Shown piece after piece: positions 1 through 7,403 of a stretch of DNA of 64,000 bases. The stretch is taken from contig CAKOWF010000001.1 of NCBI GenBank assembly GCA_934122215.1, positions 1-64,000 on the forward strand, written 5' to 3'. The notes under the pieces are model-generated. The model had not been told where the DNA came from, did no database searches, and saw only the letters and a list, made by a program, of their open reading frames with translations. Every line of letters begins with the position of its first letter. Position 1 is the first letter of the stretch. The position numbers and the translations under genes were made by a program. Origin of the DNA: an uncultured Bacilli bacterium. Lineage in GTDB: Bacteria > Bacillota_I > Bacilli_A > RF39 > UBA660.

Positions 1-37
1 TTATTAATTCTTCTTTTATATTTTCATAATAATTCAT
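1..37 (-). CDS. N-terminus of an unidentified protein cut by the window edge
   Basis: Only the first 12 codons are inside the window, reading MNYYENIKEELI. The ATG at 37-35 is preceded by a strong ribosome binding site (GGAGG at about 42-47) at normal spacing, so a real gene start is likely. The beginning is reminiscent of DUF1016/YhcG-type nuclease proteins, which often start with a similar Tyr/Glu/Lys-rich helix, but twelve residues cannot establish a family. The gene lies downstream of the oapA terminator, so it is probably transcribed separately. Confidence 0.5.
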   Translation of the reverse strand, partial: MNYYENIKEELI

Positions 38-91
38 ATTTTCCTCCCTAAATGTTTTATATACTAACATTTAAAAAGTTAAAATTTTGTC

Positions 92-120
92 AAAAAAAAA
101 ATACAGTTTTTAACTGTATT
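92..120 (-). terminator. Rho-independent terminator after the OapA-like gene
   Basis: A 9-bp perfect stem (100-108 paired with 112-120, 3-nt loop) is followed on the minus strand by a run of eight or more U (A tract 92-100). It overlaps the stop codon of the gene ending at 119. Confidence 0.85.
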
Positions 121-703
121 ACTTTTTTATTTTATAAAATTTTGATATTACTTTTGATACTTCATATAATATATAATTACTTTTATTAATAGCAAAACTT
201 TTACCAATGGCTTTTCCACCAATTGTAAGTGAAGCAACAAATGCTGTAACCAATAAAATAACTATAAAACTATTAATATTAAATATATTAGCAATAGATA
301 CAGCTATAATACTTGCTGCTGTACCAGAAACTATTCCACATATATCGCCAACAACATCATTACAAAATGATGACATTTTATCTGCATTTTGTTTTAATAA
401 TACCGCTATATCAGCACCTTTAACTTTACGTGAATTCATAGAATGAAATGGTGCTTCATCACTAGAAGTTACAGCTACACCAATAATATCAAACAAAATT
501 CCTATTCCAATAAATAATATCAGTATTAATATACCAAGTACTATATTTACCTTTGGAATTGTTGTTTCAGATAAAATAGAGAAAATTAATGAAATTAAAA
601 AAGTCATAGTTATTATTTTACATATCCATTTTTTATCAACTAATTCATTCTTTTTTTTATTTAATTCTTTTTTTATACTTTTTAGTTCATCTTTATTTTT
701 CAT
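119..703 (-). CDS. oapA: OapA-like membrane protein (OLE RNA-associated protein, DUF21/CorB-like)
   Basis: A 194-residue protein with a charged N-terminal helix (about 1-25) and roughly four hydrophobic segments (about 28-45, 52-75, 118-140, 143-162). Two stretches are diagnostic to my eye: the FDIIGVAVTSSDEAPFHSM segment near 71-89, which resembles the DUF21/CorB motif, and NADKMSSFCNDVVGD near 106-120, which contains a DxxxD (D116, D120). Both recur in the membrane proteins encoded next to OLE RNAs, often annotated as Mg/Co transporter CorB. In known systems OapA binds OLE RNA and tethers it to the membrane. The gene starts 16 nt after a terminator that ends a ~615-nt structured RNA on the same strand, with a GGAGA ribosome binding site at about 709-713. 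Assignment rests on motif recall plus the RNA-protein architecture; a generic DUF21 protein is the alternative. Confidence 0.75.
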   Translation of the reverse strand: MKNKDELKSIKKELNKKKNELVDKKWICKIITMTFLISLIFSILSETTIPKVNIVLGILILILFIGIGILFDIIGVAVTSSDEAPFHSMNSRKVKGADIAVLLKQNADKMSSFCNDVVGDICGIVSGTAASIIAVSIANIFNINSFIVILLVTAFVASLTIGGKAIGKSFAINKSNYILYEVSKVISKFYKIKK

Positions 704-718
704 ATATCTCCTTATAAA

Positions 719-738
719 GAAAAAAGGTTTAAAACCTT
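719..738 (-). terminator. Terminator at the 3' end of the OLE-like RNA
   Basis: A short A/G-C stem (724-729 with 733-738) is followed on the minus strand by U5. It separates the non-coding RNA from the oapA ribosome binding site; partial read-through would allow co-expression. Confidence 0.7.
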
Positions 739-1336
739 ATAAATCAAATGGCTATCAATATAGTTAACTTTACGCCTTAGGTCAAGCAGGATTTCCCTCA
801 TTTCTACTTACCGTTACCAGTAAAGCGGTTCCCCTTTAAAGAAATGAATATGTTGTTTCCAACTATATGGCTTGATTGCCACTGAGTACGCACTGCAATC
901 CTATATTAATTTACACTCTAGGAGATTTCCTCACCAATTATTTATTATTAATTCTTTTTTGCAAAAATGGTTTCAAAAAGCAATAATAAAGTTATTTTGG
1001 CCAAAATAATTTTATCTGTCATTTATTCCCTCATTTTCACTCAAGACAAGCTACACTACTCGTAAGTTACCCCACATAGTAGGTTCAATCCTAGATCGTT
1101 AATAGTCCATCAACTAAAAAGTGTATAGGCCATTAACAATGATAGGTCTCCACGAACAACGGGTCAATGACGTATGCCATTACGGTTGCCCGTTATTCTC
1201 GTTCCCAGCACTCACCCCAAACTGGGCGTAAGAAGCAAGCACCAGAAGTTTCACAGATGTGCTCTTTAGTGGCAATTTATCTCCACCTTCATAATAAATA
1301 TTATTGACTAGAATAATGTGCCATCAATAATTTATA
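719..1336 (-). ncRNA. Large structured non-coding RNA, OLE-like (~615 nt)
   Basis: No ORF covers this interval, yet it is far less AT-rich than the flanks and rich in pairing. Examples are a 6-bp helix 1166-1171/1176-1181 with a 4-nt loop, nested in AACGGG/CCCGTT (1158-1163/1189-1194), and a long helix 1090-1108/1128-1146. It is bounded by a near-consensus promoter (1343-1371) and an intrinsic terminator (719-738), giving a transcript of about 615 nt. The next gene downstream encodes an OapA-like protein. OLE RNAs are about 600 nt, occur mainly in anaerobic or extremophilic Firmicutes and usually sit just upstream of oapA, so OLE is the best assignment. I could not recall the OLE consensus well enough to match it base by base. 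It lacks the hallmarks of RNase P RNA and tmRNA. Other large RNA classes (ROOL, GOLLD) are alternatives. Confidence 0.72.
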
Positions 1337-1342
1337 TACATA

Positions 1343-1371
1343 TATATACAATAAAATTCCTATTTTGTCAA
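1343..1371 (-). promoter_or_regulatory. SigA-type promoter of the OLE-like RNA
   Basis: On the minus strand TTGACA (1366-1371), a 17-nt spacer and TATATA (1343-1348) form a near-consensus promoter. The predicted start is near 1336, leading directly into the structured RNA. Confidence 0.8.
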
Positions 1372-1394
1372 ATTAAAAAGGCTTAATGCCTTTT
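1371..1394 (-). terminator. Terminator of the 100-residue membrane protein gene
   Basis: A 7-bp stem AAAAGGC/GCCTTTT (1376-1382/1388-1394) is followed by a U-rich stretch on the minus strand. It overlaps the stop codon at 1383 and lies directly upstream of the OLE-like promoter. Confidence 0.8.
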
Positions 1395-1685
1395 AAAGAA
1401 ATATTTTATTAGACTTACTTCTAATACTATAAAGCAAATCACCAAACCCCAACTCAATATAATATAAAGTAATCCATTTGAATATTTGGCAAGTACTGAG
1501 AATAAAGAAGAAGGAATATATTTATTTATTACATTACTTACTTCCTTTATTCCTAAATTATCACCTATAAAATGCATTATTCTAAAAAATATCTCTGTTA
1601 TTCCTAAAAAATATACTAGATTATGAAAATCCCTAAACCATATTAATATTATAATAAGTAAAATTACAAGTATAATTAAATCCAT
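1383..1685 (-). CDS. Small integral membrane protein, unknown function
   Basis: One hundred residues, almost entirely hydrophobic, with a very hydrophobic N-terminal segment (1-17), a middle amphipathic region containing FRIMHFIGDNLG, and a C-terminal transmembrane helix (about 72-95). The ATG has a GAGGTG ribosome binding site. I do not recognise a family. It has its own terminator and immediately precedes the OLE-like RNA on the same strand, so a link to that RNA is conceivable but unsupported. Confidence 0.75.
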   Translation of the reverse strand: MDLIILVILLIIILIWFRDFHNLVYFLGITEIFFRIMHFIGDNLGIKEVSNVINKYIPSSLFSVLAKYSNGLLYIILSWGLVICFIVLEVSLIKYFFKRH

Positions 1686-1729
1686 ACAAACACCTCTATC
1701 ATAGAATTAATTATATCAAATTATTTTTA

Positions 1730-2920
1730 TTACTTCAATATTAATGTATTATTTTTTTGAAAAGTTATTGGTGTATCACTAATTACTTTGATTTTAATAA
1801 AAATAGTTTTATTATTACCATAATTATTATTAACTAATATTTTATTTGCTTCTTTTAAACTATTATTTCTCTTATTAATTATTTCATTTAATAGTTGTTT
1901 TTCCTGATCATATACTGGTAAATTTTCTATTTCTTTTCTTATTCTTTTACCACTTAATGATTTTTTGAATTGTTCTAATTCATTTATTACATATTTAATA
2001 AATTCATTGTTTATATCTCTATACTTAAATTCATTGATAATAGCATCTACTTCTTCTGGTGTTATACTAGAATTATTTTTTATATTTTGTACAAATAATC
2101 TTTCGCCATAATTAATATATATACAACCCATGTTATACTTAACTATTGATACATCATTATACCAATCATTAACAGTTGATTCAGCATGAAAGTGAATTAA
2201 ACTCACAACATCTTCTAGTAAATCTTCATATATTTCATTATCTTCTTGAAATTTTTTAGCTTCTTCATTATTTGAAAATTTTAATGATTCATATATTTCA
2301 CCAGAAAACTCTGTTAAAGTAGAAAATAAATTATTATCATTTTCCATTACTATTTTAGATACAATATTATTATTTTCATTATAATATTTAGTTCTTTTCA
2401 TAGGATTAAAATTACTTATCGTATCAGTCAAATTACTTAATGATAATTGATTTAATAAGTCTACAAAATTTCTTAAAATACTTTCATTAACTATTATATT
2501 ATTATCAAATAATATTTTTTGCACAACTTCATATGTATACATATTTAAGCTATTTAATTTATTTAAAATAGTTTTATTATATAAGATGAGATTTACAAAT
2601 TCCTTAAATTCATTTAAGTCAACATTTTTTTCTTTTATTCCTAATAGTTCTAACTTTTTTACTATATCTTCTCTATCTTTATTAGAATCTAACTTATCTA
2701 AATTGAAAGATAATAAATAATTTTCGATATTCTTTTTTTGATCAAAAATTTCAACACTTATTTTAGCATCTTTTAAACTATTAGAATCAATATTTAAATA
2801 TTCAATTACTTTATCATAAGTATCAGTTATTCCCTTTTCAGCATCTATTAATGGGTATATATCTTGTAATAATTTATGTTTATTTATATATTCATTAAAT
2901 TGATAAACGTGTTTTTTCAT
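1730..2920 (-). CDS. Hypothetical protein, helical, 396 residues
   Basis: A soluble, Asn/Lys/Glu-rich protein with no visible signal peptide or membrane segment and no catalytic motif that I recognise. It starts at ATG 2920 with a GAGGA ribosome binding site, and overlaps the end of the upstream gene (stop at 2895) by 26 nt, so the two are probably translationally coupled. The pair is transcribed from the promoter at 3436-3464 directly after sigE. Function unknown; a structural or lineage-specific protein is possible. Confidence 0.75.
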   Translation of the reverse strand: MKKHVYQFNEYINKHKLLQDIYPLIDAEKGITDTYDKVIEYLNIDSNSLKDAKISVEIFDQKKNIENYLLSFNLDKLDSNKDREDIVKKLELLGIKEKNVDLNEFKEFVNLILYNKTILNKLNSLNMYTYEVVQKILFDNNIIVNESILRNFVDLLNQLSLSNLTDTISNFNPMKRTKYYNENNNIVSKIVMENDNNLFSTLTEFSGEIYESLKFSNNEEAKKFQEDNEIYEDLLEDVVSLIHFHAESTVNDWYNDVSIVKYNMGCIYINYGERLFVQNIKNNSSITPEEVDAIINEFKYRDINNEFIKYVINELEQFKKSLSGKRIRKEIENLPVYDQEKQLLNEIINKRNNSLKEANKILVNNNYGNNKTIFIKIKVISDTPITFQKNNTLILK

Positions 2921-3410
2921 ATTTTTTATCCTCTTTTTTTACCAAAATAGAATTTAATTTGTTAACTAAATTAACTAATTTTTTATCATAAACAATATTC
3001 ATAATATAAAATTGTAAACTAGATATAATTTGTAACATTTCATCATATGGTATATTAATTATTTCTTGATTAACTATAGATTTAGCAATTTTTATAACAT
3101 TAATTACTCTATCAAATAATATTTCTTTCACTCTTTTTATATCTGTTTCTGTTAATGTCATGTTTGTTTGAGAATTGAATTTACCCATTTTAATTTTAAA
3201 GATATTTGATGAAGACTTTGAATTTATAATTGCTGTATCATAATTTTTAATAATAGATATTAATTCTTCATCTGATAGTGTTGTTAAATCTTTTTTTTGT
3301 GCTTCTTCTTTTATAAATTTACCATTTTTAAAAATAAATTTTTTTTCACTTAAATTTTTTAATAATTCTTTCATTTCATTTATTCTTTGTTTTTTTTCTA
3401 AAATATACAT
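2895..3410 (-). CDS. Hypothetical protein, 171 residues, first gene of a two-gene unit
   Basis: A Lys/Ile/Asn-rich, probably helical soluble protein with no recognised domain. The start at 3410 follows an AAGGGGG ribosome binding site at 7-nt spacing. A near-consensus promoter lies just upstream, and the 3' end overlaps the 396-residue gene by 26 nt, so these form an operon. I cannot assign a function. Confidence 0.72.
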   Translation of the reverse strand: MYILEKKQRINEMKELLKNLSEKKFIFKNGKFIKEEAQKKDLTTLSDEELISIIKNYDTAIINSKSSSNIFKIKMGKFNSQTNMTLTETDIKRVKEILFDRVINVIKIAKSIVNQEIINIPYDEMLQIISSLQFYIMNIVYDKKLVNLVNKLNSILVKKEDKKYEKTRLSI

Positions 3411-3435
3411 ATTAAAACCCCCTTAGCGGAGATTT

Positions 3436-3464
3436 ATTCTATCATTTTATTTGCCATTTGTCAA
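3436..3464 (-). promoter_or_regulatory. SigA-type promoter for the two hypothetical genes after sigE
   Basis: Minus strand TTGACA (3459-3464), 17-nt spacer, TAGAAT (3436-3441). The -35 box overlaps the last codons of sigE. The predicted start is near 3429. Confidence 0.75.
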
Positions 3465-4147
3465 ATATTAACATTAGTTTTTATTTTTTTGATTATCTTT
3501 TTTTCAATTCTTGAAATATATGATTGACTAATTCCTAAATACTCTGCTACTTCTTTTTGAGTCATCTCTTTATTGTTAAATAAACCATATCTTAAAGTCA
3601 TAATAAGTTTATCTCTTTTACTTAATTTAACAATTTCATCATGTAATAAATTTTTTTCTGTTTCTTCCTCTATTCCTTTAGTTACAACATCAGGATCAGT
3701 TCCTAATATATCTTCTAAATGTAGTTCATTTCCTTCTCCATCATAACTTAAACTATCTTCAAAACTTATTTCTGCTTTTCTCCTTTTATTTTTTCTTAAA
3801 AACATCAATATTTCATTATCAATACATCTTGATGCATAAGTCGCTAATTTAATATTTTTATCTAGTTTATATGTACTTATTCCTTTTATTAATCCAATTG
3901 TTCCAATACTTACTAAATCTTCTAAATCTACTCCAGTATTTTCATATTTTTTAGCTAAGAATACTACTAATCTTAAATTATGTTCAATAAGTTTATTTTT
4001 TGCTTCTTTGTCACCATTCATATTTTTAATTATATAATCTGTTTCTTCTTCTTTTGTTAATGGTTCTGGTAACTTATCACTACTTCCTACAAAATACATA
4101 CCATTATTAAATAATTTGTTTAATATTCTTTTGATTAATTGTATCAT
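3461..4147 (-). CDS. sigE: Sporulation sigma factor SigE (pro-sigma-E)
   Basis: A 228-residue sigma-70 family protein. The short hydrophobic/basic N-terminal leader (MIQLIKRILNKLF) matches the pro-sequence that SpoIIGA removes in pro-sigma-E. It is followed by region 2 (NKLIEHNLRLVVFLAKKYENT, then DLVSIGTIGLIKGI) and a C-terminal region 4 helix-turn-helix (TQKEVAEYLGISQSYISRIE). SigE directs early mother-cell transcription during endospore formation. The gene starts 1 nt after the stop of spoIIGA with a GGGAGG ribosome binding site, the same order as in Bacillus and Clostridium. Identification is firm from order plus the leader sequence. Confidence 0.95.
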   Translation of the reverse strand: MIQLIKRILNKLFNNGMYFVGSSDKLPEPLTKEEETDYIIKNMNGDKEAKNKLIEHNLRLVVFLAKKYENTGVDLEDLVSIGTIGLIKGISTYKLDKNIKLATYASRCIDNEILMFLRKNKRRKAEISFEDSLSYDGEGNELHLEDILGTDPDVVTKGIEEETEKNLLHDEIVKLSKRDKLIMTLRYGLFNNKEMTQKEVAEYLGISQSYISRIEKKIIKKIKTNVNI

Positions 4148-4148
4148 T

Positions 4149-4919
4149 TTATTCCTCCCATATTTTATTATTTAATATTACATCAACATCTATATTAAAA
4201 TATTCATTACTTATTCCAAATATAACATCATTTAATTCTATATTATCTATAATTACTCTTTTTACCTTAAAACATTTAATAATACTTGTACCATTTATAG
4301 TAGTAATTGGTTCATAAAAAAATTTCACATTTTCTTTTATAATATCTTTATTTATAATATTAATACTTTTATTGAAATGAATAGATTTTGCTTTATTTCC
4401 ACTATCTAAATATGCATTTAAGTGATATTCTTTATCCAAAAATATATCAATTTTGTGGTAATGATTTTGGGTTACTTTTAATGATTTTATTTGTTTAACA
4501 TATAAATATATTATTATTGGTGATGATATTATTAAAATAATAAAATTAATACTTAATCCATTATAATAGAATATTAATCCACTATGTTTATATGAAAATT
4601 CTATATTTAAAAGGTATAAAAATCCTCCTAGTAAAATACTATTTAAATATAGGTGAATTAAATTTCTTATAAAAGTTTTAATATTTTTATATGAAAAAGT
4701 TATTAAAATCATAAATACACTAATTATTATTTTAATTATAAATAAAGTAAAAGATGAAATATTATAGAAAAGAAGTAATGTACTTAAACTACCAAATAAT
4801 GCTCCTAATAATACTCTAATTATTTTTGTATTTCTTTTTAATAAATATGATGTTGCAAATAAAAGAATAAAATCAAAGCCAAAATTAAGTATTAAAATTA
4901 AATCAACATATATTTTCAT
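4149..4919 (-). CDS. spoIIGA: SpoIIGA, membrane aspartic protease that activates pro-sigma-E
   Basis: About 256 residues. The N-terminal half has five or so transmembrane helices starting MKIYVDLILILNFGFDFILL, typical of SpoIIGA. The C-terminal domain carries the retropepsin-like catalytic motif LDSGN (Asp about residue 172). In sporulation SpoIIGA, at the septum, cleaves pro-sigma-E. I use the ATG at 4919, preceded by a GGTGAT ribosome binding site. A longer reading frame to 5048 would overlap the separately supported micro-gene at 4988-5119 and adds residues unlike the family. It is followed 1 nt later by sigE, its substrate. Confidence 0.93.
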   Translation of the reverse strand: MKIYVDLILILNFGFDFILLFATSYLLKRNTKIIRVLLGALFGSLSTLLLFYNISSFTLFIIKIIISVFMILITFSYKNIKTFIRNLIHLYLNSILLGGFLYLLNIEFSYKHSGLIFYYNGLSINFIILIISSPIIIYLYVKQIKSLKVTQNHYHKIDIFLDKEYHLNAYLDSGNKAKSIHFNKSINIINKDIIKENVKFFYEPITTINGTSIIKCFKVKRVIIDNIELNDVIFGISNEYFNIDVDVILNNKIWEE

Positions 4920-4987
4920 ATAATCACCAATATAAGTATAATAAAACAACATAATTAAATATGTCGTTTTATATTTTTTTTGAGGTA

Positions 4988-5119
4988 TTAGTATGCTATA
5001 AAAGAACCAATAATGATTGCTAATAAAATATATAATACAATAATGCATACATAAGAAGAACCATTATTAGTATTGCAACTAGTAGTTGCTCCATTATTAC
5101 ATGAATTTGAACATGCCAT
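4988..5119 (-). CDS. Cys/Asn-rich 43-residue membrane micro-protein, YjcZ-like
   Basis: ATG at 5119 behind a perfect AAGGAGGTG ribosome binding site; it encodes 43 residues ending at a TAA at 4988. The first 23 residues are Cys, Asn, Gly, Ser and Thr rich (MACSNSCNNGATTSCN), followed by one hydrophobic helix (YVCIIVLYILLAIIIGSFIAY). The layout, a short polar Gly/Asn/Cys head followed by a VLxILLxIIIG helix, is that of the YjcZ/sporulation small-peptide group, where such peptides are made in the mother cell. It is adjacent to a second micro-protein and to spoIIGA-sigE, supporting a sporulation role. Confidence 0.72.
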   Translation of the reverse strand: MACSNSCNNGATTSCNTNNGSSYVCIIVLYILLAIIIGSFIAY

Positions 5120-5131
5120 ATTTACACCTCC

Positions 5132-5215
5132 TTAAATATAAGCTCCTAATATGATAATTAAAAGAATAAATAAAACTAAAACGATAGCTGCTCCAGATAC
5201 TCCAGTATTACACAT
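5132..5215 (-). CDS. 27-residue YjcZ-like sporulation micro-protein
   Basis: ATG at 5215 with a GGAGG ribosome binding site 7 nt upstream; reads MCNTGVSGAAIVLVLFILLI then IILGAYI and stop. This is a short polar head plus a single transmembrane helix with the VLFILLIIIxGA pattern of YjcZ-family sporulation peptides. An ATG two codons upstream (5221) is too close to the ribosome binding site. It lies 12 nt upstream of the 43-residue relative, so the two form a tandem pair just before spoIIGA. Confidence 0.75.
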   Translation of the reverse strand: MCNTGVSGAAIVLVLFILLIIILGAYI

Positions 5216-5313
5216 AAACATTCCTCCTTTTTTTATCTTTCGATATATTCTATGGCAGATTTCAAAATTGGTGCTTCTTTAAACTAAACTTTATTAAAAA
5301 ATCTAACAAAAAG

Positions 5314-5342
5314 TTGTATTTAGTTTTAATTTTTGGTACAAT
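5314..5342 (+). promoter_or_regulatory. Probable promoter of the PrsA-like gene
   Basis: TTGTAT (5314-5319), 17-nt spacer, TACAAT (5337-5342), followed by a GGAGG at 5356-5360 and the ATG at 5368. The -35 box is weak, the -10 good. Confidence 0.55.
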
Positions 5343-5367
5343 GTTGTTTGTAAAAGGAGGATACAAA

Positions 5368-6573
5368 ATGGCAGAAAATAAAAATACTAAAAAATCAAGT
5401 GCAAAAAATAGTACTAAAACTACTACAAAAAAAACTACTGAAGTAGCTGCTAAAAATAAAAATACTAAAAAAGTTGTTAAAAAAGAAGTAAAAAAAGAAG
5501 TTAAACCAATTGAAGAAGTAAAAATAACTGAAAAAGTTGTTGAAACTAAACCAGTTAAAAAAGAAGAAAAAACAAGTTTAAAGGAAACTTTAAAACAAAA
5601 TGCTACACTTATTGTTTTATGTGTAATATGTTTATTATTAATAATAAATATAATCTTAATTGTTAATGGACACAAAGTAAAATTAAGTGATGGTAAAGAA
5701 GTTATAGCTTCAATTGATGACAAAAATGTAACTGCAGAAGAATTATTTGATGAAATGAAAGAAAAATATGGAACTAACATATTAGTTAATATGATTGATA
5801 GTACTATCATAAAAAAAGAAATAACTGATACAAAAGATGCTATATCAAAAGCTAAAGAACAGGTTAGTTCTATAAAATCTCAATATGAAACAATGGGATA
5901 CAAATGGGATGAAGTTTTAACTAACTATGGTTATGAAAGTGAACAAGCATTAATTGATGAAATTAGTGATAGTTTATTAAAAGAAGAAGTTGCAGTTAAA
6001 TATTTATCTAAAAATATAACTGATGAAGAAGTTCAAAAATATTATGATGAAAACATTTCTGATTCATATACTGCAAAACACATTCTAATAATACCAGACA
6101 CTAATGATAATATGACTGATGCAGAAAAAACTGTTGCTGAAGAAGCTGCTAAAAACAAAGCTTTAGAAGTAATTACAAAACTTAATAATGGTGAAAGTTG
6201 GGCTACTTTAATTGCTACTTATTCACAAGATACAGGTTCTAAAGATAATGAAGGATTAATCGAAAACTTTACAAAAGATGATGTTGTTGAAGAATTCTAT
6301 GAAGCAACTAAAAACTTAAGTGATGGTTCTTATACTACTGAACCAGTTAAAAGTAAATTTGGATATCATGTAATTTTAAGAATTAGCAAAACTGATAAAG
6401 AAGCACTTGATTCAATGAAAGATGAATTAATAAATAAAATTGTAAATTCTAAATTATCAGAAGATAGTAAATTATATACTACTACTTGGGATAACATTAG
6501 AAAATCTTATAATTTAAATATTAATGACACTATTATTAAAAATAGTTATGAAAAAACAATAAAGGGAGAATAA
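5368..6573 (+). CDS. Membrane-anchored PrsA/SurA-type peptidyl-prolyl isomerase
   Basis: A 401-residue protein. Residues 1-75 or so are Lys/Thr/Glu rich and lack a signal peptide. A single transmembrane helix follows (about 83-105, TLIVLCVICLLLIINIILIV), then a SurA_N-like helical region and a parvulin rotamase domain (YTAKHILI ... DTGSKDNEGLIENFT ... SKFGYHVI). It would fold secreted proteins on the outer face of the membrane. Classical PrsA is a lipoprotein; here the cysteine anchor is replaced by a long cytoplasmic basic tail and transmembrane helix. Start chosen at 5368 because AAAGGAGG lies just upstream; an in-frame extension to 5314 overlaps the promoter. One of the few plus-strand genes; a shared terminator separates it from recX. 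Confidence 0.88.
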   Translation: MAENKNTKKSSAKNSTKTTTKKTTEVAAKNKNTKKVVKKEVKKEVKPIEEVKITEKVVETKPVKKEEKTSLKETLKQNATLIVLCVICLLLIINIILIVNGHKVKLSDGKEVIASIDDKNVTAEELFDEMKEKYGTNILVNMIDSTIIKKEITDTKDAISKAKEQVSSIKSQYETMGYKWDEVLTNYGYESEQALIDEISDSLLKEEVAVKYLSKNITDEEVQKYYDENISDSYTAKHILIIPDTNDNMTDAEKTVAEEAAKNKALEVITKLNNGESWATLIATYSQDTGSKDNEGLIENFTKDDVVEEFYEATKNLSDGSYTTEPVKSKFGYHVILRISKTDKEALDSMKDELINKIVNSKLSEDSKLYTTTWDNIRKSYNLNINDTIIKNSYEKTIKGE

Positions 6574-6586
6574 TCTCCCTTTTATA
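6561..6586. terminator. Bidirectional terminator between the PrsA-like gene and recX
   Basis: A 9-bp stem AAAGGGAGA/TCTCCCTTT (6561-6569/6574-6582) with a 4-nt loop, followed by a T-rich stretch on the plus strand and preceded by A-rich sequence that serves the minus strand. It overlaps the ends of both convergent genes. Confidence 0.8.
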
Positions 6587-7340
6587 TTGTATTTATAATA
6601 CTATTTATATCGTCAATAGAATATCCCCTACTATATAATTTATTCTTTAATTTATTTTTTAATTCCGCACCATTATATTTTTTTGATAATGTATTATAAT
6701 ACTTATCAAAATCTTTATTGATATTACTGATAATATCAATACTATCATATACTTTAGATATTAATTCATTTTCATATCCTAAATTATTAAATTCGTAAAA
6801 TATTTTTTGCTTTAATAAATACCCATTATATTTAGAATTTTTTATTTTTTTCTTCATTAACTTAGTTAATTTTTCTTCAAATACATCATCACTATAAGTA
6901 TATATTATCTTATCTATTATATCGATATTTATATCATGATCTAACAATTCTTTTTTTATTTTTAATCTTCCAATATTACTAAGAAATATTTTATCAGAAA
7001 CAAATGCTTTAGCAAACATTTCATCATTTAATAATCCAGATTTGGTTAAATGATCAATTATTTTTTTTTGATCATTTTTTTCTACTTTATTTTTATTTAA
7101 ATATTCGATAATTTCTTTTTTAGAGCGCATTTTAATTGATATATACTTTAATACTTTAGTATATATATCATAATAACTTGTTTCAATGTTTATATTTTCT
7201 AATAAATCATGATCTATGTTTTTTTTATATAACAAATTATTATTTATTATAACATCATCATAAGTTAATATTTTATTGTTATCATCTAATTCTATTTTAT
7301 ATTTACCACTCTTTAATTTTTTTATATTTTTTATTTCCAT
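6582..7340 (-). CDS. recX: RecX, regulator of RecA
   Basis: About 252 residues from ATG 7340, which has the GGTGATG ribosome binding site seen before many genes here. Three tandem three-helix repeats typical of RecX are visible: YISIKMRSKKEIIEYLNKN, LLNDEMFAKAFVSDKI...GRLKIKKEL and the C-terminal KKYNGAELKNKLKNKLYSRGYS. RecX binds RecA filaments and limits recombination and the SOS response. The promoter just upstream contains a LexA-type box, consistent with DNA-damage control. Length matches Gram-positive RecX (about 260). Confidence 0.9.
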   Translation of the reverse strand: MEIKNIKKLKSGKYKIELDDNNKILTYDDVIINNNLLYKKNIDHDLLENINIETSYYDIYTKVLKYISIKMRSKKEIIEYLNKNKVEKNDQKKIIDHLTKSGLLNDEMFAKAFVSDKIFLSNIGRLKIKKELLDHDINIDIIDKIIYTYSDDVFEEKLTKLMKKKIKNSKYNGYLLKQKIFYEFNNLGYENELISKVYDSIDIISNINKDFDKYYNTLSKKYNGAELKNKLKNKLYSRGYSIDDINSIINTI

Positions 7341-7355
7341 AACATCACCAATATA

Positions 7356-7384
7356 ATTATAATATTTAAACAAATGTTCGTCAA
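7356..7384 (-). promoter_or_regulatory. Promoter of recX
   Basis: Minus strand TTGACG (7379-7384), 17-nt spacer, perfect TATAAT (7356-7361). The spacer and -35 contain a LexA-like operator. Confidence 0.82.
7367..7380 (-). promoter_or_regulatory. lexA box: Putative LexA (SOS) box over the recX promoter
   Basis: Reads CGAACATTTGTTTA on the minus strand. The first half and the GTT of the second half fit the Gram-positive LexA/DinR consensus CGAAC-N4-GTTCG; the final two bases differ. Its position between -35 and -10 suits repression, and ruvAB in this window has a similar box in exactly the same promoter position. Confidence 0.6.
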
Positions 7385-7403
7385 GAAGAATTAAAAAAAA
7401 GAA

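Noticed and set aside
719..1336. RNase P RNA or tmRNA as identity of the structured region
   Set aside because: The RNase P conserved core (GAGGAAAGUC, AGCGGUAAACCCC, CRV) is not found, and there is no tRNA-like CCA end or tag reading frame as in tmRNA.
4920..5048. 43-residue N-terminal extension of SpoIIGA
   Set aside because: Overlaps the well-supported micro-gene 4988-5119, lacks homology to SpoIIGA and has no ribosome binding site.
5262..5810. Long minus-strand ORF opposite the PrsA-like gene
   Set aside because: It is the antisense of a Lys/Thr-rich coding region, giving a low-complexity Phe/Val/Ser sequence, and has no ribosome binding site.
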